Assembly (NCBI GenBank): GCA_015680685.1
Contig: MNCI01016482.1
Location: 77,585 to 141,584 of the forward strand
Reading direction: 5' to 3'
From: Gnetum montanum
Taxonomy: Eukaryota; Streptophyta; Gnetopsida; Gnetales; Gnetaceae
Length of the DNA: 64,000 bases
The position numbers and the translations under genes were made by a program. The notes beneath the pieces are model-generated. The model saw only the letters and a program-made list of their open reading frames with translations. It searched no databases and was not told the DNA's origin. Below are positions 23,790 to 34,508 of this stretch, one piece after another. Position 1 is the stretch's first letter; each line of letters opens with the position of its first letter.

Positions 23790-24440
23790 ACTTTCCCAGC
23801 GTTTATGTTGTCCGGTTCGAAAACTCAACCCGCAATTGTCCAGCGTATACACTGCACAGCGTTTACGTTCTTAAAAACCTACTCTCCTACATCTTTGTTT
23901 TATGTTCATCTGTTTTACGCTCTACTGTTAACGCTGCAACTTGTTTTACGTGCCTGTCTTTACGCCGGAGTTGGCCTTTACGCTGAGCCCATTTCATACT
24001 GTGAACTGTTTACACTATGAATTTTACACTGTGAATTGTTTACACTGCAACCCATTGTACGCTCGCCTGTTTTGCGCTTTCTGTTTTACGCTCTGGCCTG
24101 TTTTATGCTAAGCTTGTGTTTACGCTGAGTTTGTCACGTTCGTCTGTTTTACGCTAAACACCAGTTTTACGCTAAGTGGTCCTTTATGCTGCAACTTATC
24201 TTACATTCTTGTGTTACGCTGATCACCTCTTTTACGCTGTATGCTGCTCCCTGTCTTACGCTCTTATTTTACGCCGTCCCGCTTTACGCTAACCCATCCT
24301 GCGCCTTATACACTTTCCAGCGTCTACGCTGCCCATATACGCTATATACACTGCACACGTTGTATACGCTGTATACGTTGTATACACTGATACCATACGC
24401 TGTCCTTTGAAGCGTATACACTGCACGCCACATTACAGAG
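23790..24440 (+). repeat. TTTACGCT-rich leader of element D
   Basis: Between PBS and gag the motif TTTACGCT and variants recurs about every 15-30 bp, passing into GTATACGCTGTATACG near 24350-24420. It continues the theme of the LTR array. No ORF here is credible. Confidence 0.7.
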
Positions 24441-24484
24441 CAACTCTGCCTTTCCAGACTTACTCCTATCCGTGACATAGCATC

Positions 24485-27400
24485 ATGAACCCTTCAAACA
24501 ACACCGCTCTCACTGCCCAGACCACCGCCATCGACACCATAGCTGTCCAACAGCCCGTCGCACAAAACCCAGGAATGCAACCCATAGCGGGTCCCCGTCG
24601 ATCCCTAAGGCTACAAGGGAGGGACCCAGCCTCTAACATCATTACCCAGGACCAGTACAACTTTATCTGTATTAAGATACAAGCTGACCTGGCTGTTGAT
24701 CAAGCTGAACTGGAGGTGAAGAGGCAGTTTGAGCTGTATTACAGGGGGGACGAGAGTTCATCCCTTCCCCGTACGACGTAATTCCCGTTCCTGAACAATA
24801 TTCGGAACTCATCACACAACTCCTCCTTCAAAGGAACAATTCGTTGGACCAGCCCGCACTGGAGCCCCAACCAGAGGATGAGGATGGATTTGCCGCTCAA
24901 TCCGAGCAAGGAGAGTCATACCATACCTTAAGCCCTCAAGCACAGGTCAGCCCCATATTCCATCCTGGCACAGGGGAACTCATGCCCTTGCAACACCTTA
25001 GATTCGTCCAGGCTCAACAGCCATTGCTGGAAACAGCAGCACTAGTCCACGTCCCTCTTCCGAGTGATCACTAACCCAACACCTTCCCACTCATGCTTAT
25101 CCCCACAGCCGCGACGGGCCCATCCTCACAAGTGCCGCCACCTTTCGATAACCTAGGGGCAACACCCCCACCAAGGGTGATATGGATGCCACACGTGATT
25201 CCGGCATCCACATCCGCCCACTTCATACCACACGTCCAAGCACATACAGTTCCCCAAACAGTCGTGACCCAACAGGGAGTCCTCGCCCATAACGTGGCGG
25301 GGCAATGGTCGGCAAGAGGAACGCCACCGCACCAGGTCCCCCATCACCATGCACCACCCCACATAGTCCCACCAGCAAATGTGCCCCAAGCACAACCTCA
25401 GCTGCAGCAACAACAACAAAAACATTTTCCCTACAACGTGTCATCCTTAGCACCGCCCACTGTGAATTTTCCGCAAGCCCAACCACCAACCGTGCAACTT
25501 TCAGCCCTTCAACCTAACACACAACAATCTAGCTTGTACAGTATGCCGCAACCCCAAGCCGCTGCATCACCGAGCACCCAAGATTGAGCAGATGCCAAAA
25601 AGATAATGCAAGAGCTTACTGAAGAGGTAAAACGCCTCAAAATGGCCACTAAGGAAGAGTTAAAGGTAGTGGATTTCTACAACGATGACCCTATCAGCTC
25701 TTCGGTCCCACCTCTAACCTTACCTAAAGGTGTCCCCTTGCCCACATTAACCAAGTACAACAGGGAGACCGATCCCAATGTGCACCTTATAACATTCTGG
25801 CTAGAATGTGCGCTGCTCCAGGCTTGGCCCCACTCCATCCTCCGAGTATTTCCCATGTCTCTCGCAGGGAGAGCACTCGACTGGTACCGGGCCCTGCCTA
25901 GGAACTCTATTTTCTCTTTGGATGATCTTTTACGCCAGTTTGTGACCCAGTTCAAGTACAACTTGAAACCCGAGGCCACGCTGGACAACCTCATGTAGAT
26001 TAAGCAAGCACCGCTTGAACCTGCGCAGAAGTTTATTCAGAGATGGAGTGCGGCTATCAACGAGCTGCACGAACCAATCTCTCCAACCTATTTGCTTACA
26101 ATTCTGAAGGGGGCTGTCAACGATTTCTTTAAGTCCAAACTTTTTTACCTCAACGCACGTGATGTGAATCAGGCATTTTTACAGATCAGAAACATAGAGG
26201 AAGCAGCTCAAAATAGCCATGACGCTGCATACTTGGCCTTCAAAAATCAACATACTAAAAAGGATAAAGAGAAGGCCAAGACAACTATAGCAGAAATAGC
26301 GGGAACCCAGCAAATGAACACCACACATCAACAAAGACCGCCCGCAACCACCACTAACTACTATCAGCCCGCTCCCACAACAACCCCAGAGTCATTATCA
26401 TAGAACCCGATGAACCGTGCACGTAATTTCGAGAGGAAGGAACCCTCTCAGTACACGCCTTTACCGATGAAACCGTCCCAGCTCTTTGACCAACTCTTAA
26501 AGGCTGGGTTGATGCAACATAAGCAATTATCCCCTGCAGCCATCCAAAGGCACGAACGATTTTGCCAACTCATACAGAACCCGAGCCTAGCAACGCCGGA
26601 TGAGCCGCCCGTGCCCAAAGGATTTAGGATGGATCGCTTCTGCGACTACCATCAACGCAACGGGCACGGAACGGATTACTGCTTCACCCTGAAACAGGAT
26701 ATCCAGCGGATGATTGATGATGGCAAAATCACTTTTGACGGGGCTAACCCCGTCCAACCGCAAAATCAAACCATGGGGGTGTACAAAGACCCCCTGAATA
26801 CTAAAGAGGCAGCGTACGTAATTGACACAATCTATTGTGACGACGATTCCGACACACCCCGCATCAACACCATCTACCCCGAAAATAAGCAGGAAACAAT
26901 TGGCAAGCCGTTCGTGGTTCAGATTCCTCCCGCTGCGTCAGCATCTGCATCTCAACCATCCCACGCCCCGCAATGGCCATACGTAGTCTGAGTGCCCCCG
27001 ACCGTGCCCACCCCCAACATCACGACGCGCCAAAAACCATACGTGGTGCGCATCCCTCCGGTCAATCCCGTGGATACACCAACCCCTCATGCTCGACCTA
27101 CCCCTTTCGTAGTCTGAGTACCACCCATTGTTGCAACGACGAAGGTCCAACCTCCACCAACACCAACCCCGTACATCATCAGGAAACCTGGACAGATTCT
27201 TGCCCAATCATATCCCACCGTCCACCCGCAACCCCATCCGGCTCCATACGTAGTAAAGGTCCCAGGGCAATCCCAGGCTCCGAGGCCAATTCCACCTCCG
27301 CGTAACACACGAGAACGCCTGGCAGATAGGCTTACACGTGAGCGCATGGAGAAGGAACGCCAATGGCTAGCCATGGGGCCACCCAAACCAACTCCACTTA

Positions 27401-28605
27401 ACTCTATGCCCATGTCATCATCCAACGGTCGACCGAACACGAACAGCAACGGTGAGTCATCCGAAACACAAGAACCGTATAAAACGGCAGGTCCTAACAA
27501 TAACGACAAACCACCAAAATGCGAAATAAAACTATTGGGTCCAATGGACCCAGTCACTGCTAATAAAAACATCCCTGACAGTAGAGATTTTGCAATGGCC
27601 CTAACACAAGTTACTCAAGCCCTAAAACAGAAAAACACCTCGTTAAGCTTGTATGACTTGGTACTAACGTCCCAGACTCATCGGGAAGCTCTAGTACGCA
27701 TGCTCACGTCAATCCCAGTTAGCGAGAACTTGCCTCCGAGTGAACCGGCCATTCATGCCGTAATGTATCCATCTCACGGTGCCGTTCCTAAGCCCTTGAG
27801 CTTCCATGATGAGAACATCAAAGTAGACAAGAAGACAGGCGAGACAACAACAATCCCTATGTTCATAACTATACATGTAAACCAATTCAAAATACATAGG
27901 GTACATGTAGATGATGGGGCAGCCACCAACGTCATACCGTATCCTATCATTGAACAATTGGGGCTCACCAACTTGATCAAACCCACCACAACGACATGCT
28001 TAAAGTCCTTCAGCGGGTCGCGCGTATTAGTCAAAGGCACGATAATCCTAGACTTCGTAGCGGGAGACCAGTTCCCCACATTCGCTGACTTCCTCGTCGT
28101 CGATGAAATGCCAGGATTCAACCTAATATTAGGAAGACCCTGGTTGGCCCAACTAAGAGCTGTGTCCTCCCCTATACATCAGGAGATTCGCCTACCCTAC
28201 GAGGGTGGTGAAGTCATCATACATGGGGAAGCAACCTCTCCCCTCATTTCATCGCACACAGACGAGGACCGAGGCTCTGAGGTTGAACTCGACAAGCCTG
28301 GTCAAAAGGCCTCAAACAAAACACAACTGGTGGGTAGTGAACCTTCGAATACGGGACAAGAGCCTGAAGCCGAAATACCTGCGTTTAACGCCGTACATGC
28401 GTCACCTCACGAAAAAACCAACACAGAAAAAACAACCAACATCGAAGCACCTAAAAGTATCGATACCAAAAACATTCTAATGGACGTCTCCTGGATTGAA
28501 TTGTCATTCAATGTGATCAGCGAAGGAGACAGAGAATACAAAATCATACCGGTCGATACACTCCCTGACAAAAAAATGAAGAAAATCAAGAAACAACTAA
28601 AATGA
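24485..28605 (+). pseudogene. Element D gag-protease polyprotein
   Basis: The ATG at 24485 opens a basic N-terminus. A frameshift near 24770 moves to the frame that then runs to 28605, with stops at 25072, 25585, 25996, 26401, 26989 and 27115. In order: a Pro/Gln-rich region (about 25100-25580), a retrotransposon gag domain (about 25680-26270; FPMSLAGRALDWYRALP), a zinc-knuckle variant CDYHQRNGHGTDYC (near 26641), then five copies of a Tyr-Val-Val-x-Val-Pro motif (26970-27270). Retropepsin follows (about 27870-28140; VDDGAATNVIP and FNLILGRPWLAQL), and an acidic tail. gag packages the RNA and retropepsin cuts the polyprotein. The stops fit C-to-T changes at CGA, CAG or CAA. Nothing in this frame leads directly into RT. 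Confidence 0.8.
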
Positions 28606-28930
28606 AACGCTACAACGTCCGGAACGACGTTAAACTATGAACAGTCTGAAACAACGTTAAACTATAACTCGTCCGAAATGATGCTAAACTACGATAAAAC
28701 CCAAAAACACAAAGAAATAATAATAAACAGCAAAAACAAAAAAAATTTACAACACTCCTTGTGCAGAAATACGTTAAACTATCATGTCTGCGATGACATA
28801 AAACTAGCCACGATCAGAAATGGTCAGTCAACTACGAAATATCCGCCATGACATATTACTCGTCCGTACTGGGGCCCGAAACGGCCTTAAACTACACATT
28901 GGGGCCCGAAATGGCCCTAAACTAGTGCAA
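28606..28930. repeat. TAAACT motif array 1 (after protease)
   Basis: Eight or so degenerate units such as CCGGAACGACGTTAAACTA, GATGCTAAACTA, GACATAAAACTAG and GGCCTTAAACTAC recur every 20-60 bp. The same kind of unit fills 34195-34395 and 37990-38300. It lies just beyond the 3' end of the antisense gene. Confidence 0.65.
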
Positions 28931-29161
28931 ATCTTGTTCTCCGGTTTACATATTGTTTATCATTACTTTTGTGCATTGCATTTAAACAGAAAAGCGAACC
29001 CAAAAATACTTTAGTATCATGTCGTGTGTGCAAACAACTTAAAAACCAATAGAAAAATATTTATTCATGCAATATTCTACAAATAGTGCATGTTTTCTTC
29101 AACATTTTCCAGTTACAATACCCGTATCAATTTAAATTAGCAAAAAAAACCTACAAAAACA
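28931..29161. other. Spacer downstream of the antisense gene
   Basis: AT-rich, no gene. It would hold the 3' UTR and poly(A) region of the antisense gene. A TTTATTG-like signal is not obvious. Confidence 0.35.
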
Positions 29162-32100
29162 CTAAGCGTTCGTGACAGGAGGATCATCTCCTTTAGAACC
29201 ACCAGTGTCAGGGGCCCCTGCTCCACTGGGGCCAGCCTCGTGAGTACCATCGCCACCCTCATGCTGAGAACACCAAAAACAAACAACCAACACAAAATAA
29301 GCAGATGCTAAACATTTTAAACATTATCCAATAAATTAACTTCATAAAGACAAAACGTTTACCACAGGGGATCCCCCTAAGCCAAACTCTAGCCGACGAA
29401 GGATTTCTTCCTCTGGAACGCTGGCCCAATCTGTTCCGTCCAGGCCTAAGTCAACGTTTGCCAAAGCCTTGCCTTTGTCGACCGCTAACCAAGTAGGGCG
29501 TTTCAGAGGAAATTCACCTACCGACACCTCCCCAGAAGCAGTTGTGATGACCCTCTTAGGCGATTCCATTTCCACAATTGTGTTTTGGGCAAAGGTATCG
29601 AAGGTGGAACGCAAACCCAAACCCTCCACAAACATCTCCAGTTGCTGCTTTTCAATAGATACCTCTTTCAGTGACTTCTTGTACTGATGTTTATGGTTCT
29701 TCTCATCCTGACCCCACTTGCGAACCTTGGAAGCGAAAGCCTTCCAATCTTGACACTTAAGGTTCAGAAGATCAATTTGAGCTTTACATTCCGCCATTCT
29801 CCGAGTCAGTGACGCATGACGGTTCAGAAGGTTCCAATACTTGGTGTACGTAATCTCCGAGGTTCGCCAAGAACGATCTCCACTTAGTCTAGCAACGGCA
29901 AACTCGTATCGAGCCTTTAAATCGTCATGCTCTTCTGTTACGGTAGAGACTTCCTTTTCCTTTACCTATACTTGTAGCCACAACTGTTCAACAGAACACC
30001 TACAAGTCCACAATGACTTGGCATTATGCGCAAGGCTTTCTGCAACTCCTTCATAAACAGGCCTTGGCACCTGTTCCACTTCGGGGGAGATTGTAGTTAG
30101 GCTTTCTATACTGATGCCCTCAGAGGGATCCCATCTTAGTGTAGCGCCTACTCACGCAGAAAACACGAACATTAAAATGGTACACATAAGACACAAAGCT
30201 CCTAATCTTTAAATGATTCATACCTATATCAGGATGGACTTCTTGGAGATGTTCAATGACTTCTTCCGCGATCCCATCCACAAAATCTGACTTACTTGGC
30301 ATCTCTGACCAAATAAGTGGCTGACGGGTATGGGAAGAACTAACTTCAGCGGTCCTCTCAGAGGGAACCGTTTTCATGGGAACGTCCAACCGTACTATCC
30401 CGGTACCGCTGCCTTCATCTAATCCAAAAACACAAAAATAAATAAAAACGTAGGAGCCACCATTAATTTAAAAAAAATAGTAAAAAAACCAACTAAAAGC
30501 GAAGACATACCCTGATCCTTGTCACCCTCTAGGGGATCGCCCAAATCCAAGTCACACTTGAGGAAGCTACTGAACATTTGGTTGATAGCGTCTGGGTCTT
30601 CTAAAGGTTCAGGGTCAGTAGTCTTCTCTGTTAATAGCTCTGTTCCCCTGCCTTGGCTTTTCTCTGGGCTTTCCTCCTCATTGTTTTTCTCGGTACGCGT
30701 ATCCTCCTTCTCTCTGATGGTCTCTAAGGCCTCCTTCCTCACTTCATCAAATCGAAAACAATAACGACATGTAAACAATTGAAGCAGGGGTTATAAATAA
30801 ACGAAAGCGATACAATAACAAGCAGACGCGCTTCGCTTACCAGGTATCTTGAAGCGTATCCGCTTCACGCATGGCTGGTTTATCTCAGCAACTTCCTCCG
30901 TGGTGCCTTCGGGTCTTTTCAACTTTGACTTGGCTTTGCCAATGGTCTCTTTAATAACCTGCTCTGCCCGTCTGGCGGTTAAAGGTACATCTGCTGGCTC
31001 CACCCGCAGACTGTCCCGCGTATGGATGGAACCGCCAAATGATCCCCCTATAGTAACAAACACAGACTCATCGATACCTTCAGGGGCATCCTGCGATCTC
31101 GTTGTCACAAACAAATGTTTGACCCATAGGCGGGATAGTTGACCCCGACCCCACAGGACAAACTTGTTGTCCGCATGCACCACAAGGAACTCGGCAAAAT
31201 GACAGAGATAACCGGCGAAGAAGGCAAAGGTGAAGTGTGATTGTGCTTCGATATTCGAGCGCAACTGCATTATCTCCTTATGCATGCCCGCCAACAAAAA
31301 TTGAGCCCAGTTATACCGCATGCCAGTTTCTAAGATACTTCGCATGATGCGCACCGCCTCAACCCCAAAACTCTGCACCTGAGAAAGGGTTTTGGGAAAC
31401 ACCCGCGCCTGAAACAGGGGATACAATTCGTTCACCTCAACAACCTTTTCTTTCCCCTGCATCAGGAATCCCTTGGTGTTTTTCGTCACGCCAAGCCAAG
31501 ATTCCAGGTCGCAGATCGTTTGGAGCTCTTTATGAGACCTGTCCAATACTACAGGTAGGCCATCTGTCGGCATACCAAACAAGTTAGAAAAGAACATAGG
31601 TGACAGATGAAACACCACCTTAACACCCTTAATCTGGGCGCTGTACTGAGAAACAGACTCATTAAAAGAGTCCACGATCCCTATGATCTCCCCGATTGAG
31701 ACATCAGGGCTGGGCATCATAAAAAGCTCCAGGAGGCCAGCATCGTCTAGGCAACGAGTGAGGAGCAGCGAGGCTTTCTTACGCAGCCACTTCTGCACCT
31801 TCCCCACCCCCCCGAACTTCATTGACAAAGTTGTCTCAGTTCGTCCCGTCGTCACAGGATCTCCACCGGAGGGTGCGTCAACTGTTAAAACAAGTTAAGA
31901 TGACCATATCAGCATAACCCCAAACAGTTGAACAAACCCACTAACGCATCTAAGAAATGTTATCACCCACCGCTAGTGGCAGATTTGGAGGTGCTGCCAA
32001 AGTTATGAGGAAAGACTGGCCCCTGATCTGTCCAATCTTCGTGAATCCACCCACAAGCCTTGCACATCGCAAAGGCCCTGGAAAACTGATTATGGAAGCG

Positions 32101-32311
32101 AACCATTGAACCCTTCGTCTGAGCCAGGATGGCCCCACGAAGAGTGGGGGCCGTCATAAAGGCCTCCAGAGCAGTGCGAGTGAGGGCTATCCCTTCATCC
32201 TCAATGAGGGTCTTGTTTGGGTTGGTCTTCGGTCTGCAAACAAGCGTGCGTTAAAACAAGAAACCAACATTAAATGAAAATAGACAAAGCAATAACTGTA
32301 AATTGTCCCAC

Positions 32312-32761
32312 TTGGCTATTTGATATACCATGCCAAGAGGATTCTAGAACAAGGTATGGGCACGGGCAGCTATAAACAATGTATTATTGACATAATCCAA
32401 CCCCGGTGGCAGCAATGCCTACAAACGCGTTAACGGGCGGTTTGGCTTGGGCCCATGGGTAGTGCCATCCTTAACCACAAACGGCCCCTCGTCAATGTCT
32501 CCCATAAAGACCATTACACCCTCTGTAGCCCCCAGAAGTATTGCATCAACCACACTTCGCGCAGTCACTTCGTCAAAATGCGACCACATAGCCACCTCGA
32601 AATTGGTTAACAAGAAAGCCAGAAATTCACTAGCACCTTCCCTGAACCAGACCCCCTTGTCATCCACAAATAAAGCCGGGGGAAGATTGCCTTCCTCAAC
32701 GGGGCCAACCCATGCTAGCACCCCGACGAGTTCAACCACGATAAGGAAGCGTTTGCTGTCC
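32312..32761 (-). pseudogene. Exon 2 of the antisense gene: FCP1/NIF-like HAD domain, catalytic motif degenerate
   Basis: The order of features follows plant FCP1-homology proteins: a hydrophobic strand RFLIVVELVGVLAW where the family has an Asp-x-Asp nucleophile motif; then FREGASEFLAFLLTNFEVAM, like the family's RP..DFL....F.V.VWSS; then SVVDAIL; then YVNNTLFIA and NPLGMVY, like the family's YN..NTLL.DDSP and NPP.T. The nucleophile position reads Glu-Leu-Val and the DDSP segment is lost, so phosphatase activity is unlikely. Two TAG codons interrupt it at 32419-32421 and 32344-32346. Assignment rests on pattern, not a search. Confidence 0.5.
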
Positions 32762-32831
32762 CTGCAACCAATCGTAATGTCACAAAACGAAAGTTCGCAT
32801 CATAAATCGGCAAAAAATCAAAAATTTAACT

Positions 32832-33600
32832 AACTGTTTACGCCCAGCATATACGCTATAACAGAGCATATACGCCAACTCTACAGCGCGAAAAACACAA
32901 CTTACGCCCAGCGTATACGTCCATGATTTACGCCCATGATTCGCGCTCAGCGTATACGCTGCATACAGTGTACGTTGAACAAACTTAGCACTCAGAGCGA
33001 TTCAGAATTAGCATATATGATATATACAGAGCGTATACGACGATCTACACTTAGTGCAAAAAACGCATTCAATCCAGCGTATACGCTGTTTGCAGAACGT
33101 ATACGCCGACTAATAGTCAGCGTAAAGAACGAAATTTAGCTCAGCGTACACGCCAGCCAACTCAGCGTCTACGCTGACGGCGATCTGTCTTACACTGATG
33201 CCCCAACCCCATCACACATACGGCGTATACGCTGAGCAAACCCTCGGCATATACGCTCAATTTCAAGTTTGGCATGAACAGTTTACGCCAGAAAGATAAA
33301 GCGGTATGCCGAAGACAACTGTACGCGTATGGCATATACGCCGAACAAACCCTCAGCGTATACGCCGTCGCAAGAAACAGAACTTACGCCAATGACAAAC
33401 ACGTTGACAAACTTTTACGCTAAAACAACGTGAAAAAAAATGTTTACGCCAGGACTGAACACCGTCTACGCTGCACAGTTACGCTGGCGTGCACGTCGAA
33501 AACCCTCATGATGAAAAATCCCTACGCTTGGCGTATACGCTGAGATTGTCTACGCTATGAATACAGTGAAGCGCACAAACAATAATAGAGGCAGGGATCA
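32832..33600. repeat. GCGTATACGC array in intron 1 of the antisense gene
   Basis: About 25 palindromic or half-palindromic units (GCGTATACGC, TTTACGCC, TCTACGCTG). The unit is the one in the D LTRs. It fills almost all of the only long intron of the antisense gene, the normal place for an intronic enhancer. Confidence 0.75.
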
Positions 33601-33739
33601 GAGCCTACCTGTAGGACGTCGCAGGCCACACTGGAATCTTTGGCCTGGGCAAACCCTGCAACATGGCCTCCGTCTCCTTGGTGAAGGTTAGATCGGGATC
33701 CTTCCACCCCTAGCCCTCCACTTCCTTGCCCTTGCCCAT

Positions 33740-34194
33740 TTCAAACCGTCTACACTAGCGATCCACGTTCACACTAACTATATGCTGGCATTAAGAAGTT
33801 TAAGCCTCGGCATCTACGCTGGGTTCAACCTTCGGCATCTACACTCAGGTTCCAGTTTACGCTTACGCTAGGGTATGGTGGTTTATGCTTACGCTTTAGC
33901 AGTTGTACGCTTACGCTCACACTCGCTCGGGTTACACTCTACGCTGTCGCTTTCAAAACAGAAAACAAATGGACCACCCTTCCCTTTATATAGCGCCCGA
34001 TGACGCTGACGCTGACGCCACCGCCGCTTACGCCCCCGTTACCTCGTTTTCGCCTTTTTTGCCTTTTTTGCCTATTTTTCACCAAAATCTGTCCAAAATG
34101 ATAAAATTTAACGAAAAATTCATTAAAAACAGGGATTATTACGTCCTGGTTCCTCCGTGGACCCCGCTTTACACGTTTACGCTAACTGCGCCCA
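33740..34194 (-). promoter_or_regulatory. Candidate promoter region of the antisense gene
   Basis: It lies directly upstream (to the right) of the antisense ATG at 33739. It contains more TTACGCT units (33770-34030) and a T/C-rich stretch (34030-34085). On the minus strand GCGCTATATAAAGGGAAGG near 33981-33999 has a TATATAAA box about 250 bp upstream of the ATG. This is the best TATA candidate for a right-to-left transcript. Confidence 0.5.
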
Positions 34195-34395
34195 TTGGCC
34201 CGGTACAACCTTAAACTGCCATTTCCCCATCCGCCCATTGCCTGGTAAGGCATTAAACTGCCGCCCATTGGCCCGGTATGGCCTTAAACTGCCATTTCCC
34301 CATCCGCCCATTGCCCAGTAAGGCATTAAACTGCCGCCCATTGGCCCGGTACGGCCTTAAACTGCCGCTCACTGCTCGGTAAGGCATAAAACTAC
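34195..34395. repeat. TAAACT motif array 2 (before RT)
   Basis: Five or six units of the form GGTA(C/T)GGCCTTAAACTGCC and GGTAAGGCATTAAACTGCC. A longer tandem unit of about 87 bp, CCATTTCCCCATCCGCCCAT included, is present twice (34208-34294, 34290-34377). With array 1 it brackets the antisense gene. Confidence 0.7.
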
Positions 34396-34508
34396 CATAC
34401 GTCCAGGTGTGACGGTAATCCACCGTTATACGCGTACACATAGTCTAAAGTCGTCAAAAGACACGGAACAATCCCTTTGCTCATGCAACTCTCGGTTTAT
34501 TGGCAAGG

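Larger units (their letters stand above)
29162..33739 (-). pseudogene. Antisense eight-exon gene inside element D, unknown product with FCP1-like N-terminal domain
   Basis: Exons (minus): 33609-33739, 32312-32761, 31971-32233, 30841-31881, 30511-30741, 30224-30418, 29363-30150, 29162-29263. All seven introns are GT-AG; six are 73-99 bp and the first is 847 bp. Phases agree at every junction, and the sum is 3,201 nt, or 1,066 residues plus stop. Four in-frame TAG codons (33712, 32421, 32346 and 29968, descending) make this copy a pseudogene. Exon 2 resembles an FCP1/NIF phosphatase domain. Exon 4 (about 347 residues) has a VVFHLSPMFFSNLFGMP stretch that recalls transposon-associated plant domains, weakly. 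Exon 5 is acidic, exon 7 is helical and coiled-coil-like (about residues 850-950), and exon 8 is Gly/Pro-rich. Antisense placement lets introns survive in the genomic RNA. Promoter candidates lie at 33740-34030. Confidence 0.75.

Noticed and set aside
23113-24020. ORFs of 162 and 148 residues across R-U5 and the PBS
   Set aside because: They read through LTR and primer-binding site, repeat in the other LTR, and show no domain.
25153-25517. Minus-strand and alternate-frame ORFs in the gag Pro/Gln-rich region
   Set aside because: They are shadows of the low-complexity gag frame, with Cys/Trp/Gly-rich or Thr-rich biased content.
30519-31142. Plus-strand ORFs at 30519-30764 and 30849-31142
   Set aside because: They are opposite-strand shadows of antisense gene exons 5 and 4.
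32832-33600. Regular repeats that could suggest a CRISPR-like array
   Set aside because: Units are a 10-bp palindrome with variable, related spacers, in a plant retrotransposon; there are no unique spacers of fixed length.
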